This document shows, in pieces, positions 1-8,017 of a DNA stretch of 64,000 nucleotides (its first letter is position 1; every line of letters begins with the position of its first letter). The DNA comes from Flavobacterium humi (GTDB taxonomy: Bacteria > Bacteroidota > Bacteroidia > Flavobacteriales > Flavobacteriaceae), in assembly GCF_004745595.1 (NCBI RefSeq), contig NZ_SRLH01000004.1:412311-476310 (forward strand). Reading direction: 5' to 3'. The notes beneath the pieces are model-generated. The model did no database searches and was not told the origin of the DNA. It saw nothing but the letters and a program-made list of their open reading frames with translations. The translations under genes and the position numbers were made by a program.

Positions 1-661
1 AATGAATGGCGCCAATAGCAATCAGGTCATTGTATTTTGACTGTGTGATGGTGGAAATGACCGAATTGTCATCTTCGGTATTAATCAAAACACCTTTCTT
101 TTCAAAACAATAGGTGATTTTTACCGAATATTTCCCAGACAGGGCAACTCCCAAGGCAGAAGTGATCGTATCGGCATTAGTGTTCAGCAATTGCCCGGCA
201 CCGTCATGGGTAATGGCACAGAAAACCGGCACTATGCCTTCTTCCAGGAACATAGAAAGCATTTGATCGTTTACGGAAACGACATCGCCCACAAACCCGA
301 AATCTGTGGTGGTGTTTTTTCTTTTTTCCGAAAGGATGAGGTTTCCGTCAGCACCTGAAAAACCAATGGATGACGTTCCCAAAGCCTGGAGTTGTGCCAC
401 GATTTTCTTGTTCAGTAATCCGGCATAGGTCATCACGGCCACATCGAGCATTGGGGCATCGGTAATTCTCCTTCCGTCTATCATTTGGGGCTGGATACCT
501 AGTTTTTGGGCCATGCGGCTGGCTTCTTTACCACCGCCGTGTACCAGTATTTTGGGGCCTTTTATGTTGGCAAAAGCCATTAGTGTATTGGTTAACGCTT
601 CTGCGTCATCAATGACATTCCCTCCAATCTTGACGAGTGTTACTTCTTTATTTGTTTTCAT
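1..661 (-). CDS. argB: Acetylglutamate (N-acyl-glutamate) kinase ArgB, 3' end cut off by the window edge
   Basis: Phosphorylates N-acetyl- or N-succinyl-glutamate, the second step of arginine synthesis. Reading the minus strand from the ATG at 661 gives a protein starting MKTNKEVTLVKIGGN, with the amino-acid-kinase lysine/glycine loop (KIGGN). A second glycine loop (VHGGGKEASRM) and a substrate-binding stretch (GRRITDAPMLDV) follow. About 220 codons are present; the C-terminus lies outside. The start codon overlaps the stop of the carbamoyltransferase gene upstream by 14 bases, so it is translated as part of the same operon. Confidence 0.93.
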   Translation of the reverse strand, partial: MKTNKEVTLVKIGGNVIDDAEALTNTLMAFANIKGPKILVHGGGKEASRMAQKLGIQPQMIDGRRITDAPMLDVAVMTYAGLLNKKIVAQLQALGTSSIGFSGADGNLILSEKRKNTTTDFGFVGDVVSVNDQMLSMFLEEGIVPVFCAITHDGAGQLLNTNADTITSALGVALSGKYSVKITYCFEKKGVLINTEDDNSVISTITQSKYNDLIAIGAIH

Positions 662-1601
662 GGTTGAGCAGTTGCGTTAGTATGGCTTGAGTGGCATAAG
701 TCCTGTTGTTGGCCTGCGGGATGACAATAGAAGCCTCGCTGTCCAGGACAGCATCGCTTACAATCTGGTTCCTCCTCACGGGCAGGCAATGCATGAATTT
801 GGCGCGGTTGGTCAGTTCCATTTTTTCGGGGGTTACCGTCCAAGAGGCATCCTGGGAAAGGATTTTTCCGTAATCGTTGTAATTGCTCCAATTTTTGGCA
901 TAAATGAAATCGGCACCGGCAAAGGCTTCTTCCTGATTGTGGACGATTATACTACCTTTTGTTACCTCAGGATCGAGCTCATACCCGTGGGGATGTGCAA
1001 TAACAAAATCGACATGGGCCATCTGCATCATTTTTACAAAAGAATTGGGGACGGCATGCGGCAATGCTTTAGGATGAGGTGCCCAGGTGAGTACAACCTT
1101 GGGTTTGCTTTTCGTTTTATATTCCTGGATGGTCAGGATGTCGGCGAGTGCCTGCAGCGGATGTTCGGTTGCGCCTTCCAGGCTGATAACGGGAACCGTG
1201 GCATATTTGACAAACGATTGGATAACCTGTTCTTCTTCATCTTTCTTTTTATCGGTCAGGGTAGGGAAGCTTCTCACGGCGATAATATCGCAGTATTGCG
1301 AAATGACCTGCGCAGCTTCTTTGATATGTTCGGCCTTGTCGCCATTCATTACGGCACCTTCTTCAAATTCGAGGCTCCAGCCTTCATTGTTCAGGTTCAT
1401 GGTAATGCAGTTCATTCCTAAATTGGCCGCGGCTTTTTGGGTGCTCAGCCTGGTTCTTAAGCTGGGATTGAAAAACAGCAGCCCCAACGTCTTGTTTTCT
1501 CCCAGGGATTTGTTGGCGTAAGGATCGGATTTGATGTTTTTTGCCAGCAACAGCAATTCGTCCAGGTCTTCTATATGGTGTACGGATGTAAAATGTTTCA
1601 T
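648..1601 (-). CDS. argF': N-succinylornithine/N-acetylornithine carbamoyltransferase (ArgF')
   Basis: Transfers a carbamoyl group to an N-acylated ornithine, the Bacteroidota variant of the fourth stage of arginine synthesis. The 317-residue protein has the carbamoyl-phosphate loop in its variant form SLRTR (residues 47-51), then HPLQALAD and the HCLP motif near the C-terminus. It lacks the STRTR of ordinary ornithine carbamoyltransferase. Residue 90, in GDKAEHI, is alanine. From memory of the family, Pro90 marks the succinyl enzyme of Bacteroides fragilis and Glu at the equivalent position marks the acetyl enzyme of Xanthomonas; small residues there gave succinyl specificity. I therefore favour N-succinylornithine as substrate. 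It lies 6 bases after argD. Confidence 0.93.
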   Translation of the reverse strand: MKHFTSVHHIEDLDELLLLAKNIKSDPYANKSLGENKTLGLLFFNPSLRTRLSTQKAAANLGMNCITMNLNNEGWSLEFEEGAVMNGDKAEHIKEAAQVISQYCDIIAVRSFPTLTDKKKDEEEQVIQSFVKYATVPVISLEGATEHPLQALADILTIQEYKTKSKPKVVLTWAPHPKALPHAVPNSFVKMMQMAHVDFVIAHPHGYELDPEVTKGSIIVHNQEEAFAGADFIYAKNWSNYNDYGKILSQDASWTVTPEKMELTNRAKFMHCLPVRRNQIVSDAVLDSEASIVIPQANNRTYATQAILTQLLNHENK

Positions 1602-1607
1602 GTGTAA

Positions 1608-2744
1608 TTAAGGTAAGGTTGCTAATGCGTTTTGTAAGCCTTTCACAAAAAAATCTATGGCTTCTTTTGTAATGTTTAAGGGAGGGAGGATGCGCAGCAG
1701 GTTCTTTTGCGAAGCGTTTCCGGTAAAAATGTATTCCTCACGGATCAGTTTTTCGCGCAAGGCACTCACTTCAAAATCAAATTCCAGTCCTAGCATCAGG
1801 CCTCTGCCCTTGATTTTTTTGACAGCGGGGATTTGTTCCATTTGATCGATGAAATAGCTGCTCAGAAGCGTTGCATTTTGCATTAAAAGTTCTTTTTCCA
1901 GGACTTCCAGAACCGATAAGGCTGCGGCACAGGCCAGGTGATTCCCTCCGAAGGTAGTCCCCAGTAAACCATAGGAAGCTTTGAATTTCGGGCTGATTAA
2001 AATACCGCCGATAGGAAAGCCATTGCCCATTCCTTTGGCCATGGAAATGATGTCCGGCTGGATGTTATGATGCTGGTGCGCAAAGAATTTCCCGGAACGG
2101 CCATAGCCGCTTTGGATCTCATCCAGGATCAGGATGACATTGTGGATGTGGCATATTTTTTCCAAGGCCTGAAAGAAACCGGTGGAACCTTCTTCGAGGC
2201 CGCCAACACCCTGGATACCTTCAATGATTACGGCACAAACATCTCCTTTGCTGATTTCATTTTCTACTAGGGCAATATCGTTTAGCGGCAGGAAGACTAC
2301 TTCGTGGTGGAGGTTAAGAGGGGCCTGGATGGATGGGTTGTCGGTAACGGAAACTGCTGCCGAGGTCCTTCCGTGAAAAGCTTTGGCGAAAGCGATCACT
2401 TTTGATTTCCCGGTGTGGAATGAAGCCAGTTTTAATGCATTTTCATTGGCCTCCGCGCCTGAATTGCATAAAAAAAGCGAATAATCAGAATAACCCGAAA
2501 CAGCTGCCAGTTTCTTCGCCAAAGCTTCCTGGATAGGATTTTGGATAGAATTGGAATAGAAACCGATTTTCTGAAGCTGTTCCGTAATGGACTTTACGTA
2601 TGCGGGGTGTGAATGCCCGATGGAAATCACGCCGTGGCCTCCGTAGAAGTCCAGGTATTGTTGGTGGTTTTCGTCCCAGATGGTATGCCCTAAGGCCTTT
2701 ACCGGAGTGATGTTGTATAGAGGGTAAACGTTGAATAAATTCAT
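1608..2744 (-). CDS. argD: Acetylornithine (N-acyl-ornithine) aminotransferase
   Basis: PLP-dependent class III aminotransferase that converts the N-acyl-glutamate semialdehyde to N-acyl-ornithine using glutamate. The 378 residues show the PLP phosphate site SGAEANENALK (95-105), FHGRT (123-127), the LDEIQSGYGR segment with the ring-contacting Asp208, and the Schiff-base lysine K237 in MAKGMGNGFPIGG. The length is normal for ArgD. The gene is separated from argC by 57 bases, the only sizeable gap in the operon. Confidence 0.95.
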   Translation of the reverse strand: MNLFNVYPLYNITPVKALGHTIWDENHQQYLDFYGGHGVISIGHSHPAYVKSITEQLQKIGFYSNSIQNPIQEALAKKLAAVSGYSDYSLFLCNSGAEANENALKLASFHTGKSKVIAFAKAFHGRTSAAVSVTDNPSIQAPLNLHHEVVFLPLNDIALVENEISKGDVCAVIIEGIQGVGGLEEGSTGFFQALEKICHIHNVILILDEIQSGYGRSGKFFAHQHHNIQPDIISMAKGMGNGFPIGGILISPKFKASYGLLGTTFGGNHLACAAALSVLEVLEKELLMQNATLLSSYFIDQMEQIPAVKKIKGRGLMLGLEFDFEVSALREKLIREEYIFTGNASQKNLLRILPPLNITKEAIDFFVKGLQNALATLP

Positions 2745-2801
2745 TTTTGTTGTATTATGATGTTGTAATTTCTGTGTTATAATTCTTTCTACCGTACATT
2801 T

Positions 2802-3779
2802 TTAAAAAGCACCTGATTTTAATTGCAGTCCTGTTTTCTCATCCAAACCAAACATGAGGTTCATATTCTGGATAGCCTGCCCTGACGCGCCTTTGATGAG
2901 GTTGTCTATGACCGAGGTAAGCAGTAGGTAACCGCCTTTTTTGGCTAGGCTGATGATGCATTTGTTGGTTTGCACGACCTGCTTGAGATGGATGTCTTCT
3001 GTGGTAACGACCACAAAAGGCGCATCGGCATAAAAACGGGTAAACTGCTCTACGATGGTTTCCAATGAGGCTTCGGTCTTGGTATACAAGGTGGCAAAAA
3101 TGCCTCTTGTGAAATCGCCGCGGTTGGGAATGAACAGCAGTTCCTGGTCAAAGCCGTTTTGCGCTTGCTTCAGGCTTTGGTTTATTTCGTCCAAATGCTG
3201 GTGCTCGAAGGCTTTGTAATGCGACATATTGTTGTTCCTCCAGCCGTGGTGCGAAGTCCCCGAAGGCTGCACTCCGGCACCCGTACTTCCAGTTGTGGCA
3301 TTGATATGGATGCTGTCCTGAAGCCAATGCTGCTTTGCCAATGGCAACAAAGCCAATTGGATAGCCGTGGCAAAACAACCGGGATTGGCAATGTATTTTG
3401 CTTTTTTGATTTCGGCCTTCTGCCATTCGGGCAAACCGTAAACAAAAGGGATTTCGTTAAAACAGGCTGTTTTTTCCAAACGGAAATCATTGCCCAGGTC
3501 GATAATCCTTGTGTGGGAAGCGAAAGGATGGCTATCCAGGAAAGCTTTCGACTGGCCGTGCCCCAGGCATAAAAAGACCACATTGACTTCCGGATTGATA
3601 GTATTGGTGAATACCAGGTTAGTGTCGCCCAGTAAATCCTGATGGATGTGGGATACCGGTTTCCCGGCATGGGTGGTGCTGTACGCGAAATCTACTATTG
3701 CGCAGGGGTGGTTTTGCAACAAACGCAACAATTCCCCGGCGGTATAGCCTGAGCCTCCGATAATTCCTGCCTTAATCAT
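2802..3779 (-). CDS. argC: N-acetyl-gamma-glutamyl-phosphate reductase
   Basis: NADPH-dependent reductase that turns N-acyl-glutamyl phosphate into the semialdehyde. From MIKAGIIGGSGYTAGELLRL the protein is 325 residues. It has a Rossmann GGSGYTAGE loop at 8-15, the catalytic cysteine C135 in ANPGCFATA, and the histidine-rich SHYKAFEHQH stretch. I start at 3779 rather than the in-frame ATG at 3791. The shorter form begins directly with the conserved strand, and its ATGATTAA overlaps the argG stop codon, a typical coupled junction. Confidence 0.94.
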   Translation of the reverse strand: MIKAGIIGGSGYTAGELLRLLQNHPCAIVDFAYSTTHAGKPVSHIHQDLLGDTNLVFTNTINPEVNVVFLCLGHGQSKAFLDSHPFASHTRIIDLGNDFRLEKTACFNEIPFVYGLPEWQKAEIKKAKYIANPGCFATAIQLALLPLAKQHWLQDSIHINATTGSTGAGVQPSGTSHHGWRNNNMSHYKAFEHQHLDEINQSLKQAQNGFDQELLFIPNRGDFTRGIFATLYTKTEASLETIVEQFTRFYADAPFVVVTTEDIHLKQVVQTNKCIISLAKKGGYLLLTSVIDNLIKGASGQAIQNMNLMFGLDEKTGLQLKSGAF

Positions 3780-4980
3780 GGTGTAGTGCATTTACGTGTG
3801 AATAAATAGTTTGGGCATTGCCTAAAATTTTGATAAAGCCTTTGGCGTCTTCTGCGGACCAGGCATTGTTGATCTCTCCGTACTGCCCAAAGGTCGTATT
3901 CATCAGGTCGTGGGGAGATTCGATGCCATCTAACGAGAAATGGTAGGGCTGTAAAGTAACGGCCACTTTTCCTGTTACGGTTTGTTGGGTATCTGCCAGG
4001 AAAGCTTCAATATTCCTCATGACCGGATCCAGGAACTGGCCTTCGTGGAAGAGCATCCCGTACCAGTTGCCCAATTGTTCTTTCCAGTATTGCTGCCATT
4101 TGGTAAGCACGTGTTTTTCCAGCAGGTGGTGCGCTTTGATGATGATGAGCGGTGCAGCGGCTTCGAATCCTACTCTTCCTTTGATCCCGATGATGGTGTC
4201 ACCCACATGGATGTCCCTGCCTATGGCAAACGCGCCGGCTATTTTTTCCAGTTGGAGGATGTTGTTGGCCGGGGTGTCTTTGTGGTTGTTGAGGCCGATG
4301 AGTTCTCCTTTTTCGAATTCCAGGATTACTTTTTCGGGTGCTTCTTTTTGCAATTGCGATGGGAAGGCTTCTTCCGGCAGGGGCAAATGGGAGGTTAGGG
4401 TTTCTTTCCCGCCCACGCTGGTACCCCAAATGCCTTTATTGATGGAATATTGGGCTTTTTCCCACGAATAGGGAACACCGTTTTGCTGCAAAAAGGTTAC
4501 TTCTTCCTGTCTGGAAAGTTTTAGGTCCCTGATAGGCGTGATGATTTCAATTTCAGGAGCTATAGTTTGGAAGATGAGGTCGAAACGGATCTGGTCGTTT
4601 CCGGCACCGGTGCTTCCGTGTGCTATGGACGAAGCGCCGATGGCTTTGGCATACTGGATGACTTCCAGGGCCTGGAAAACTCTTTCGGCACTCACGGAAA
4701 GCGGGTACGTATTGTTTTTAAGCACATTCCCGAAGATTAAGAATTTGATGGCTTTTTGGTAGTATTTTTCAATAATATCCAGGTTGGTATGTTGCGTGCT
4801 TCCCAACTGGTAAGCTCTTTGGGCTGTTGCTTCCAATTCGGCCTGGGTAAAACCACCGGTATTGACTAAAACGGTATGGACTTCAAATCCTTGGAGAATC
4901 AGGTACTTGAGGCAATAGGAAGTGTCTAAACCACCGCTATAGGCCAATACTACTTTTTTGGGTTCTTTATTTGATGTCAT
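3772..4980 (-). CDS. argG: Argininosuccinate synthase
   Basis: Joins citrulline and aspartate with ATP to make argininosuccinate. The 402-residue protein opens with the ATP pyrophosphatase P-loop AYSGGLDTSYC (residues 13-23), followed by the conserved AHGSTGAGNDQIRF segment and IGIKGRVGFEAA. Its start overlaps the preceding acetyltransferase stop by 14 bases, and its end overlaps argC by 8 bases. Having argG near the head of the operon with argC, argD, argF' and argB behind it is the usual Flavobacteriia order; argE and argH would be expected beyond the window. Confidence 0.96.
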   Translation of the reverse strand: MTSNKEPKKVVLAYSGGLDTSYCLKYLILQGFEVHTVLVNTGGFTQAELEATAQRAYQLGSTQHTNLDIIEKYYQKAIKFLIFGNVLKNNTYPLSVSAERVFQALEVIQYAKAIGASSIAHGSTGAGNDQIRFDLIFQTIAPEIEIITPIRDLKLSRQEEVTFLQQNGVPYSWEKAQYSINKGIWGTSVGGKETLTSHLPLPEEAFPSQLQKEAPEKVILEFEKGELIGLNNHKDTPANNILQLEKIAGAFAIGRDIHVGDTIIGIKGRVGFEAAAPLIIIKAHHLLEKHVLTKWQQYWKEQLGNWYGMLFHEGQFLDPVMRNIEAFLADTQQTVTGKVAVTLQPYHFSLDGIESPHDLMNTTFGQYGEINNAWSAEDAKGFIKILGNAQTIYSHVNALHHD

Positions 4981-5602
4981 GGTATTTGTTTTTTAAGAAA
5001 AGTGCCTGTTTGATGCTTTTGAGCCTGGCCAGGACTTTTGTGTTAATGGTATAAGCTGTTTTTTGTGATTTTTTTTCCTGAGGATCGAACAACATTCCGG
5101 TGCACAGGCACATTTTAAAATCTTTGCTTTGCAGGATTTCAAAATTGGTACAGGTTTTGCAGCCTGCCCAGAAGCTCGGATCGGCAGTGAGTTCCGAAAA
5201 AGGAACAGGGCGGTAACCCAGGTCGGAATTGATCTTCATCACGGCCAGCCCTGTTGTAATCCCGAATATTTTAGCCTCAGGGTACTTTTTTTGAGAATAG
5301 TTGAACACATAGGTTTTTATTTTTTTTGCCAAACCCAAATGCCTGTAGCCGGGATGGACAATAAGCCCCGAATGTGCTACGAATTTTCCGTGCTGCCAGC
5401 TTTCGATATAGCAGAACCCGGCAAACTTTTCGCCTTCCAGGGCAATCACCGCTTCCTGGTTGTCTATTTTTTTTCGGATGTATTCCGGAGTCCTTTTGGC
5501 GATGCCGGTCCCTCTTTGAAGTGCAGATGCCTGGATGGTATCACAAATTTCCTGTGCATAATGATAGTGCTCCTTTTGGGCAATAACAATGATTACATTC
5601 AT
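4967..5602 (-). CDS. GNAT-family N-acetyltransferase, probable N-acylglutamate synthase of the arginine operon
   Basis: First gene of the arginine operon, 211 residues. A GNAT fold is suggested by the LIVHPGYRHLGLAKKIK acyl-CoA loop (about residues 80-96) and the preceding FCYIESW strand. The C-terminal third holds a cysteine cluster (AGCKTCTNFEILQSKDFKMCLCTGM) that ordinary GNAT enzymes lack and that could bind a metal. Position and coupling to argG suggest that it acylates glutamate as a short replacement for ArgA. The acyl group (acetyl or succinyl) cannot be read from sequence. The role is inferred from context; the fold is well supported. Confidence 0.8.
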   Translation of the reverse strand: MNVIIVIAQKEHYHYAQEICDTIQASALQRGTGIAKRTPEYIRKKIDNQEAVIALEGEKFAGFCYIESWQHGKFVAHSGLIVHPGYRHLGLAKKIKTYVFNYSQKKYPEAKIFGITTGLAVMKINSDLGYRPVPFSELTADPSFWAGCKTCTNFEILQSKDFKMCLCTGMLFDPQEKKSQKTAYTINTKVLARLKSIKQALFLKNKYHDIK

Positions 5603-5921
5603 TTTAATAATGAGTAAAAAAGATTAATTGAAAATAAAATACGGACGGGAGTTAGAAACAAGGCGCACTTGTTTCAGGGAAGAATAACAGACCTTACGGC
5701 CGGACTGTAGCTGGTACAGCGGGGAAAGAAAAAATAAATGATATGTGGTGAAGTCCTTTCGGGCTTACTAAACCAAATGTTTCCAAAATAAGGGAAAATA
5801 AGAAATGAATAACAATAAGAAAAACTCGGGTACTAGAATTGCGTCCGCTCTGTCCGTGAAGTGGGGATCAGGGTTTTCCGTGAAGAAAGGTTACTATGTA
5901 ACTTTGTTGTTTTCATTGGGG
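5603..5921 (-). other. Long untranslated leader of the arginine operon
   Basis: About 310 bases separate a -7 box from the first arginine gene and hold no convincing reading frame. On the minus strand several short hairpins can be drawn: one around 5751-5767 (AAGCCC-GAAA-GGACTT, one mismatch) and others in the GC-rich stretch 5640-5725. That is long for a leader in this genome, so arginine-responsive attenuation is possible, but I recognise no known riboswitch. Confidence 0.35.
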
Positions 5922-5929
5922 CAAATGTA
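5922..5929 (-). promoter_or_regulatory. -7 promoter box for the arginine operon
   Basis: The minus strand reads TACATTTG, matching the Bacteroidota -7 consensus TAnnTTTG. No TTG lies at the ideal 18-20 base distance; the nearest is 15 bases upstream, so only the -7 element is well supported. Confidence 0.4.
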
Positions 5930-6002
5930 AAATATTTTTCAATACAAAAAATAAAATTTTAAAAAAGTATTACAATTATCTGTTTTGCAGATGTTTATAT
6001 AA

Positions 6003-6034
6003 AAAAAGCACTCCCGGATGAGAGTGCTTTTTGG
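6003..6034 (-). terminator. Rho-independent terminator of the 6049-7233 lipoprotein gene
   Basis: Hairpin AGCACTC / GAGTGCT followed on the minus strand by a run of seven T. It lies just after the stop codon at 6049. Confidence 0.8.
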
Positions 6035-6048
6035 TATGGAAGAGGATT

Positions 6049-7233
6049 TTACCTCCTGAATTTGTTTCTGCTGATGATGTTCTTGAGTTTTGCCTTCAGG
6101 TCTTCCCCGGTATCGTAAACCATTTGCTCGTTGCTTGGGAATTGCACCGCTTTACGGCTGAAGTACGGCAGGTAACTTTCATCACAGGCATTTCGGTCGC
6201 CATTGTAATTGGAGTAGATGTTTTCAAAAACAAACTCGCTAGACAACGGAAAAGCTTCAATTAACTGGTTGGTCCTGAAATCGATATAATCAACTTTGGC
6301 AGTAACTTTACACTCTTTAAATTGCCTGAATTCATAAATATTGATACGGATGGTTTTTAAATTATCCACCTTGATCGGATTGCCCAAACTGTCTTTAACG
6401 GGGTTTCCTCTCGGGTCCAAAAGCAGTTTGTATCCGTCTTTGACCTGTTTTTCCTTGATGAATTCTTTTTCTTTTACTTGTTCCGGCGAAATGGCAATCT
6501 GGCGGAAGTTTACAATCAGTCCATAATCATAATTGATTCCTTTTTGGCGGTTGCTGTGGTAAACGGTCCATTTGTCGTTCAGGCCGAAAGTACTGAAATC
6601 CAGCAAATCATTCTGCAAACGCCCCGGAATGACCATATTGGTTTCGTTTTTGGTATACACGCTTACAAAATCGGTGCCTTTAAACTGGGCTTCTTCCATG
6701 AGTTGTTTTACGTCTTTATAGCCGGGATTGATGCTTTCCAGGTAGGCAAAATCATCGTAAGCCCTTCTAAAACTCATCTTATCAGTAGTTTTTAGCAATA
6801 ATTTAGAGTTGTCGTATAAAAATTTGGACAGGGCATTTTTACTGCTGATGATCTGGTCTGAATAATTATCGAAAGGGAAAATGGCATTGCGCCCTTCTTT
6901 GATTAATGGCAAAGGCAACAACGGACGGATTTTTTCCTGGCGGCTGTTCAGTTGAAGGTAAGTATTGTAGATTTTTTCCAGGTTGGCCGGATTGGCGTCT
7001 TTGGCAAACATATCGATATTGCGTAGGTCACGTTCTTTGGCTTTGGCGAAAGCTTCTTCGATCAAATACACGTAATCTTGCTTTCCTTTGGCATTTTTGT
7101 TGGTTTTCAGCGCATCGGCAGCCCTGTTGATGGCACCGTCATAATCGCCATCGCTCAGCATGGTCTGGGTTTGTTTGACACCGCAAGCGGATACGATAAT
7201 GAAAAGTGATAGTAAATAGGTAATTTTCTTCAT
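6049..7233 (-). CDS. Uncharacterised lipoprotein with a tetratricopeptide-like N-terminal region
   Basis: I do not recognise a named family. The 394 residues start MKKITYLLSLFIIVSAC, a lipoprotein signal with lipobox VSAC and C17 as acylation site. The next ~100 residues are helical and alternate small and aromatic residues like TPR repeats (DGDYDGAINRAADAL). The rest is mixed, with lysine- and asparagine-rich turns. It is probably anchored in the outer membrane facing the periplasm. It has its own promoter box and terminator, so it looks monocistronic. Confidence 0.75.
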   Translation of the reverse strand: MKKITYLLSLFIIVSACGVKQTQTMLSDGDYDGAINRAADALKTNKNAKGKQDYVYLIEEAFAKAKERDLRNIDMFAKDANPANLEKIYNTYLQLNSRQEKIRPLLPLPLIKEGRNAIFPFDNYSDQIISSKNALSKFLYDNSKLLLKTTDKMSFRRAYDDFAYLESINPGYKDVKQLMEEAQFKGTDFVSVYTKNETNMVIPGRLQNDLLDFSTFGLNDKWTVYHSNRQKGINYDYGLIVNFRQIAISPEQVKEKEFIKEKQVKDGYKLLLDPRGNPVKDSLGNPIKVDNLKTIRINIYEFRQFKECKVTAKVDYIDFRTNQLIEAFPLSSEFVFENIYSNYNGDRNACDESYLPYFSRKAVQFPSNEQMVYDTGEDLKAKLKNIISRNKFRR

Positions 7234-7249
7234 AAGAACAGAATTTTGA

Positions 7250-7257
7250 CAAATATA
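7250..7257 (-). promoter_or_regulatory. -7 promoter box of the 6049-7233 lipoprotein gene
   Basis: Minus strand reads TATATTTG 16 bases before the start codon. No -33 TTG is seen at the right distance. Confidence 0.45.
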
Positions 7258-7388
7258 ATTTTTTTTGAGAAGCTATCCGGCCGTCCCCGGTATCTTTTTG
7301 TACTACTTTTTCTGTACCAAAAAAGATGCCGTTTTTTTGTGCTGTTCCGAAAAAAAACCTATTCTGCTGGTTTGCAATTGTAAAGGCA

Positions 7389-7422
7389 TAAAAAAAACTC
7401 CCGTTGTAGGAGTTTAGTTTTT
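7389..7422 (-). terminator. Terminator overlapping the stop codon of the DUF1579-like gene
   Basis: Hairpin AACTCC / GGAGTT with a T run on the minus strand. The 5' arm shares bases with the stop codon region at 7414. Confidence 0.75.
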
Positions 7423-7935
7423 TTTAGGCCGGTATTCGAGGTCGTATTCTGCGGTCCAGGTTTTTCCGTCATCATTGGAAATTTCCCCAAACTGACGGAC
7501 TTTCCCTTCTTTTAGTTTGAAGAAGGTAAGCTTCCTGATGCAGGTAATGCCATTCTGGTTTTTAAAGGGGCGGCTTACAAAATGCATGGCGTCGTTCTCG
7601 AAATGGCCGGTCAGGTATTCGGTGCTTCCGCCCGTGTTGTCAACCCAATTTTGCTGCCATTGGCCGGTAGCCGAATTGTAAGTGTTGAAGCTTTTCCCGC
7701 TAAAAACCAATCCTTGTTGTGCCCCGGCAGAAGTCCATTCTTCCAAGACACAGCAATTGTCCAGGATCTTGCTTATTTTGCTGTGGCCCGCCAGTTTCCC
7801 GTTTGCGGCAAAGGCATCCCATTCTCCAATCCAAAAATCAAATTGACGGTATACGGGATCTGTATCGCAGGGTTTTTGGGCCCATGAAAAAGTGCTTATT
7901 AAAAACAAGCATGAGAGTAGCGTAATTTTTTTCAT
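7414..7935 (-). CDS. Secreted DUF1579-like protein
   Basis: 173 residues with a cleavable signal peptide (MKKITLLSCLFLISTFSWAQ), so periplasmic or secreted. The mature protein begins with the FDFWIGEWD motif typical of DUF1579-type lipocalin-like small beta-barrels. Repeated tryptophan/glycine strands follow (GQWQQNWVD, GKTWTAEYDLEY). No catalytic residues are known for this family and the ligand is unknown. It lies alone between two terminators. Confidence 0.7.
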   Translation of the reverse strand: MKKITLLSCLFLISTFSWAQKPCDTDPVYRQFDFWIGEWDAFAANGKLAGHSKISKILDNCCVLEEWTSAGAQQGLVFSGKSFNTYNSATGQWQQNWVDNTGGSTEYLTGHFENDAMHFVSRPFKNQNGITCIRKLTFFKLKEGKVRQFGEISNDDGKTWTAEYDLEYRPKKN

Positions 7936-7954
7936 ATAGTCCTTTTTAGGTAAA

Positions 7955-7992
7955 AAAATAAGAGCAATGTACGGGAATTGCTCTTATTTGTA
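7955..7992 (-). terminator. Terminator of fahA
   Basis: Hairpin AATAAGAGCAAT / ATTGCTCTTATT with a seven-T run on the minus strand, directly after the fumarylacetoacetase stop. Confidence 0.8.
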
Positions 7993-8017
7993 TGTTAATG
8001 AAAATGTAAATTGCTGA

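Noticed and set aside
687..1421. 244-codon plus-strand open frame opposite argF'
   Set aside because: It lies wholly antisense to a conserved enzyme and its protein has no domain or signal; such frames are common in GC-richer genes of this window.
5640..5725. SAM or other known riboswitch in the arg leader
   Set aside because: No conserved core of a known riboswitch could be matched by eye, so it is listed only as a structured leader.
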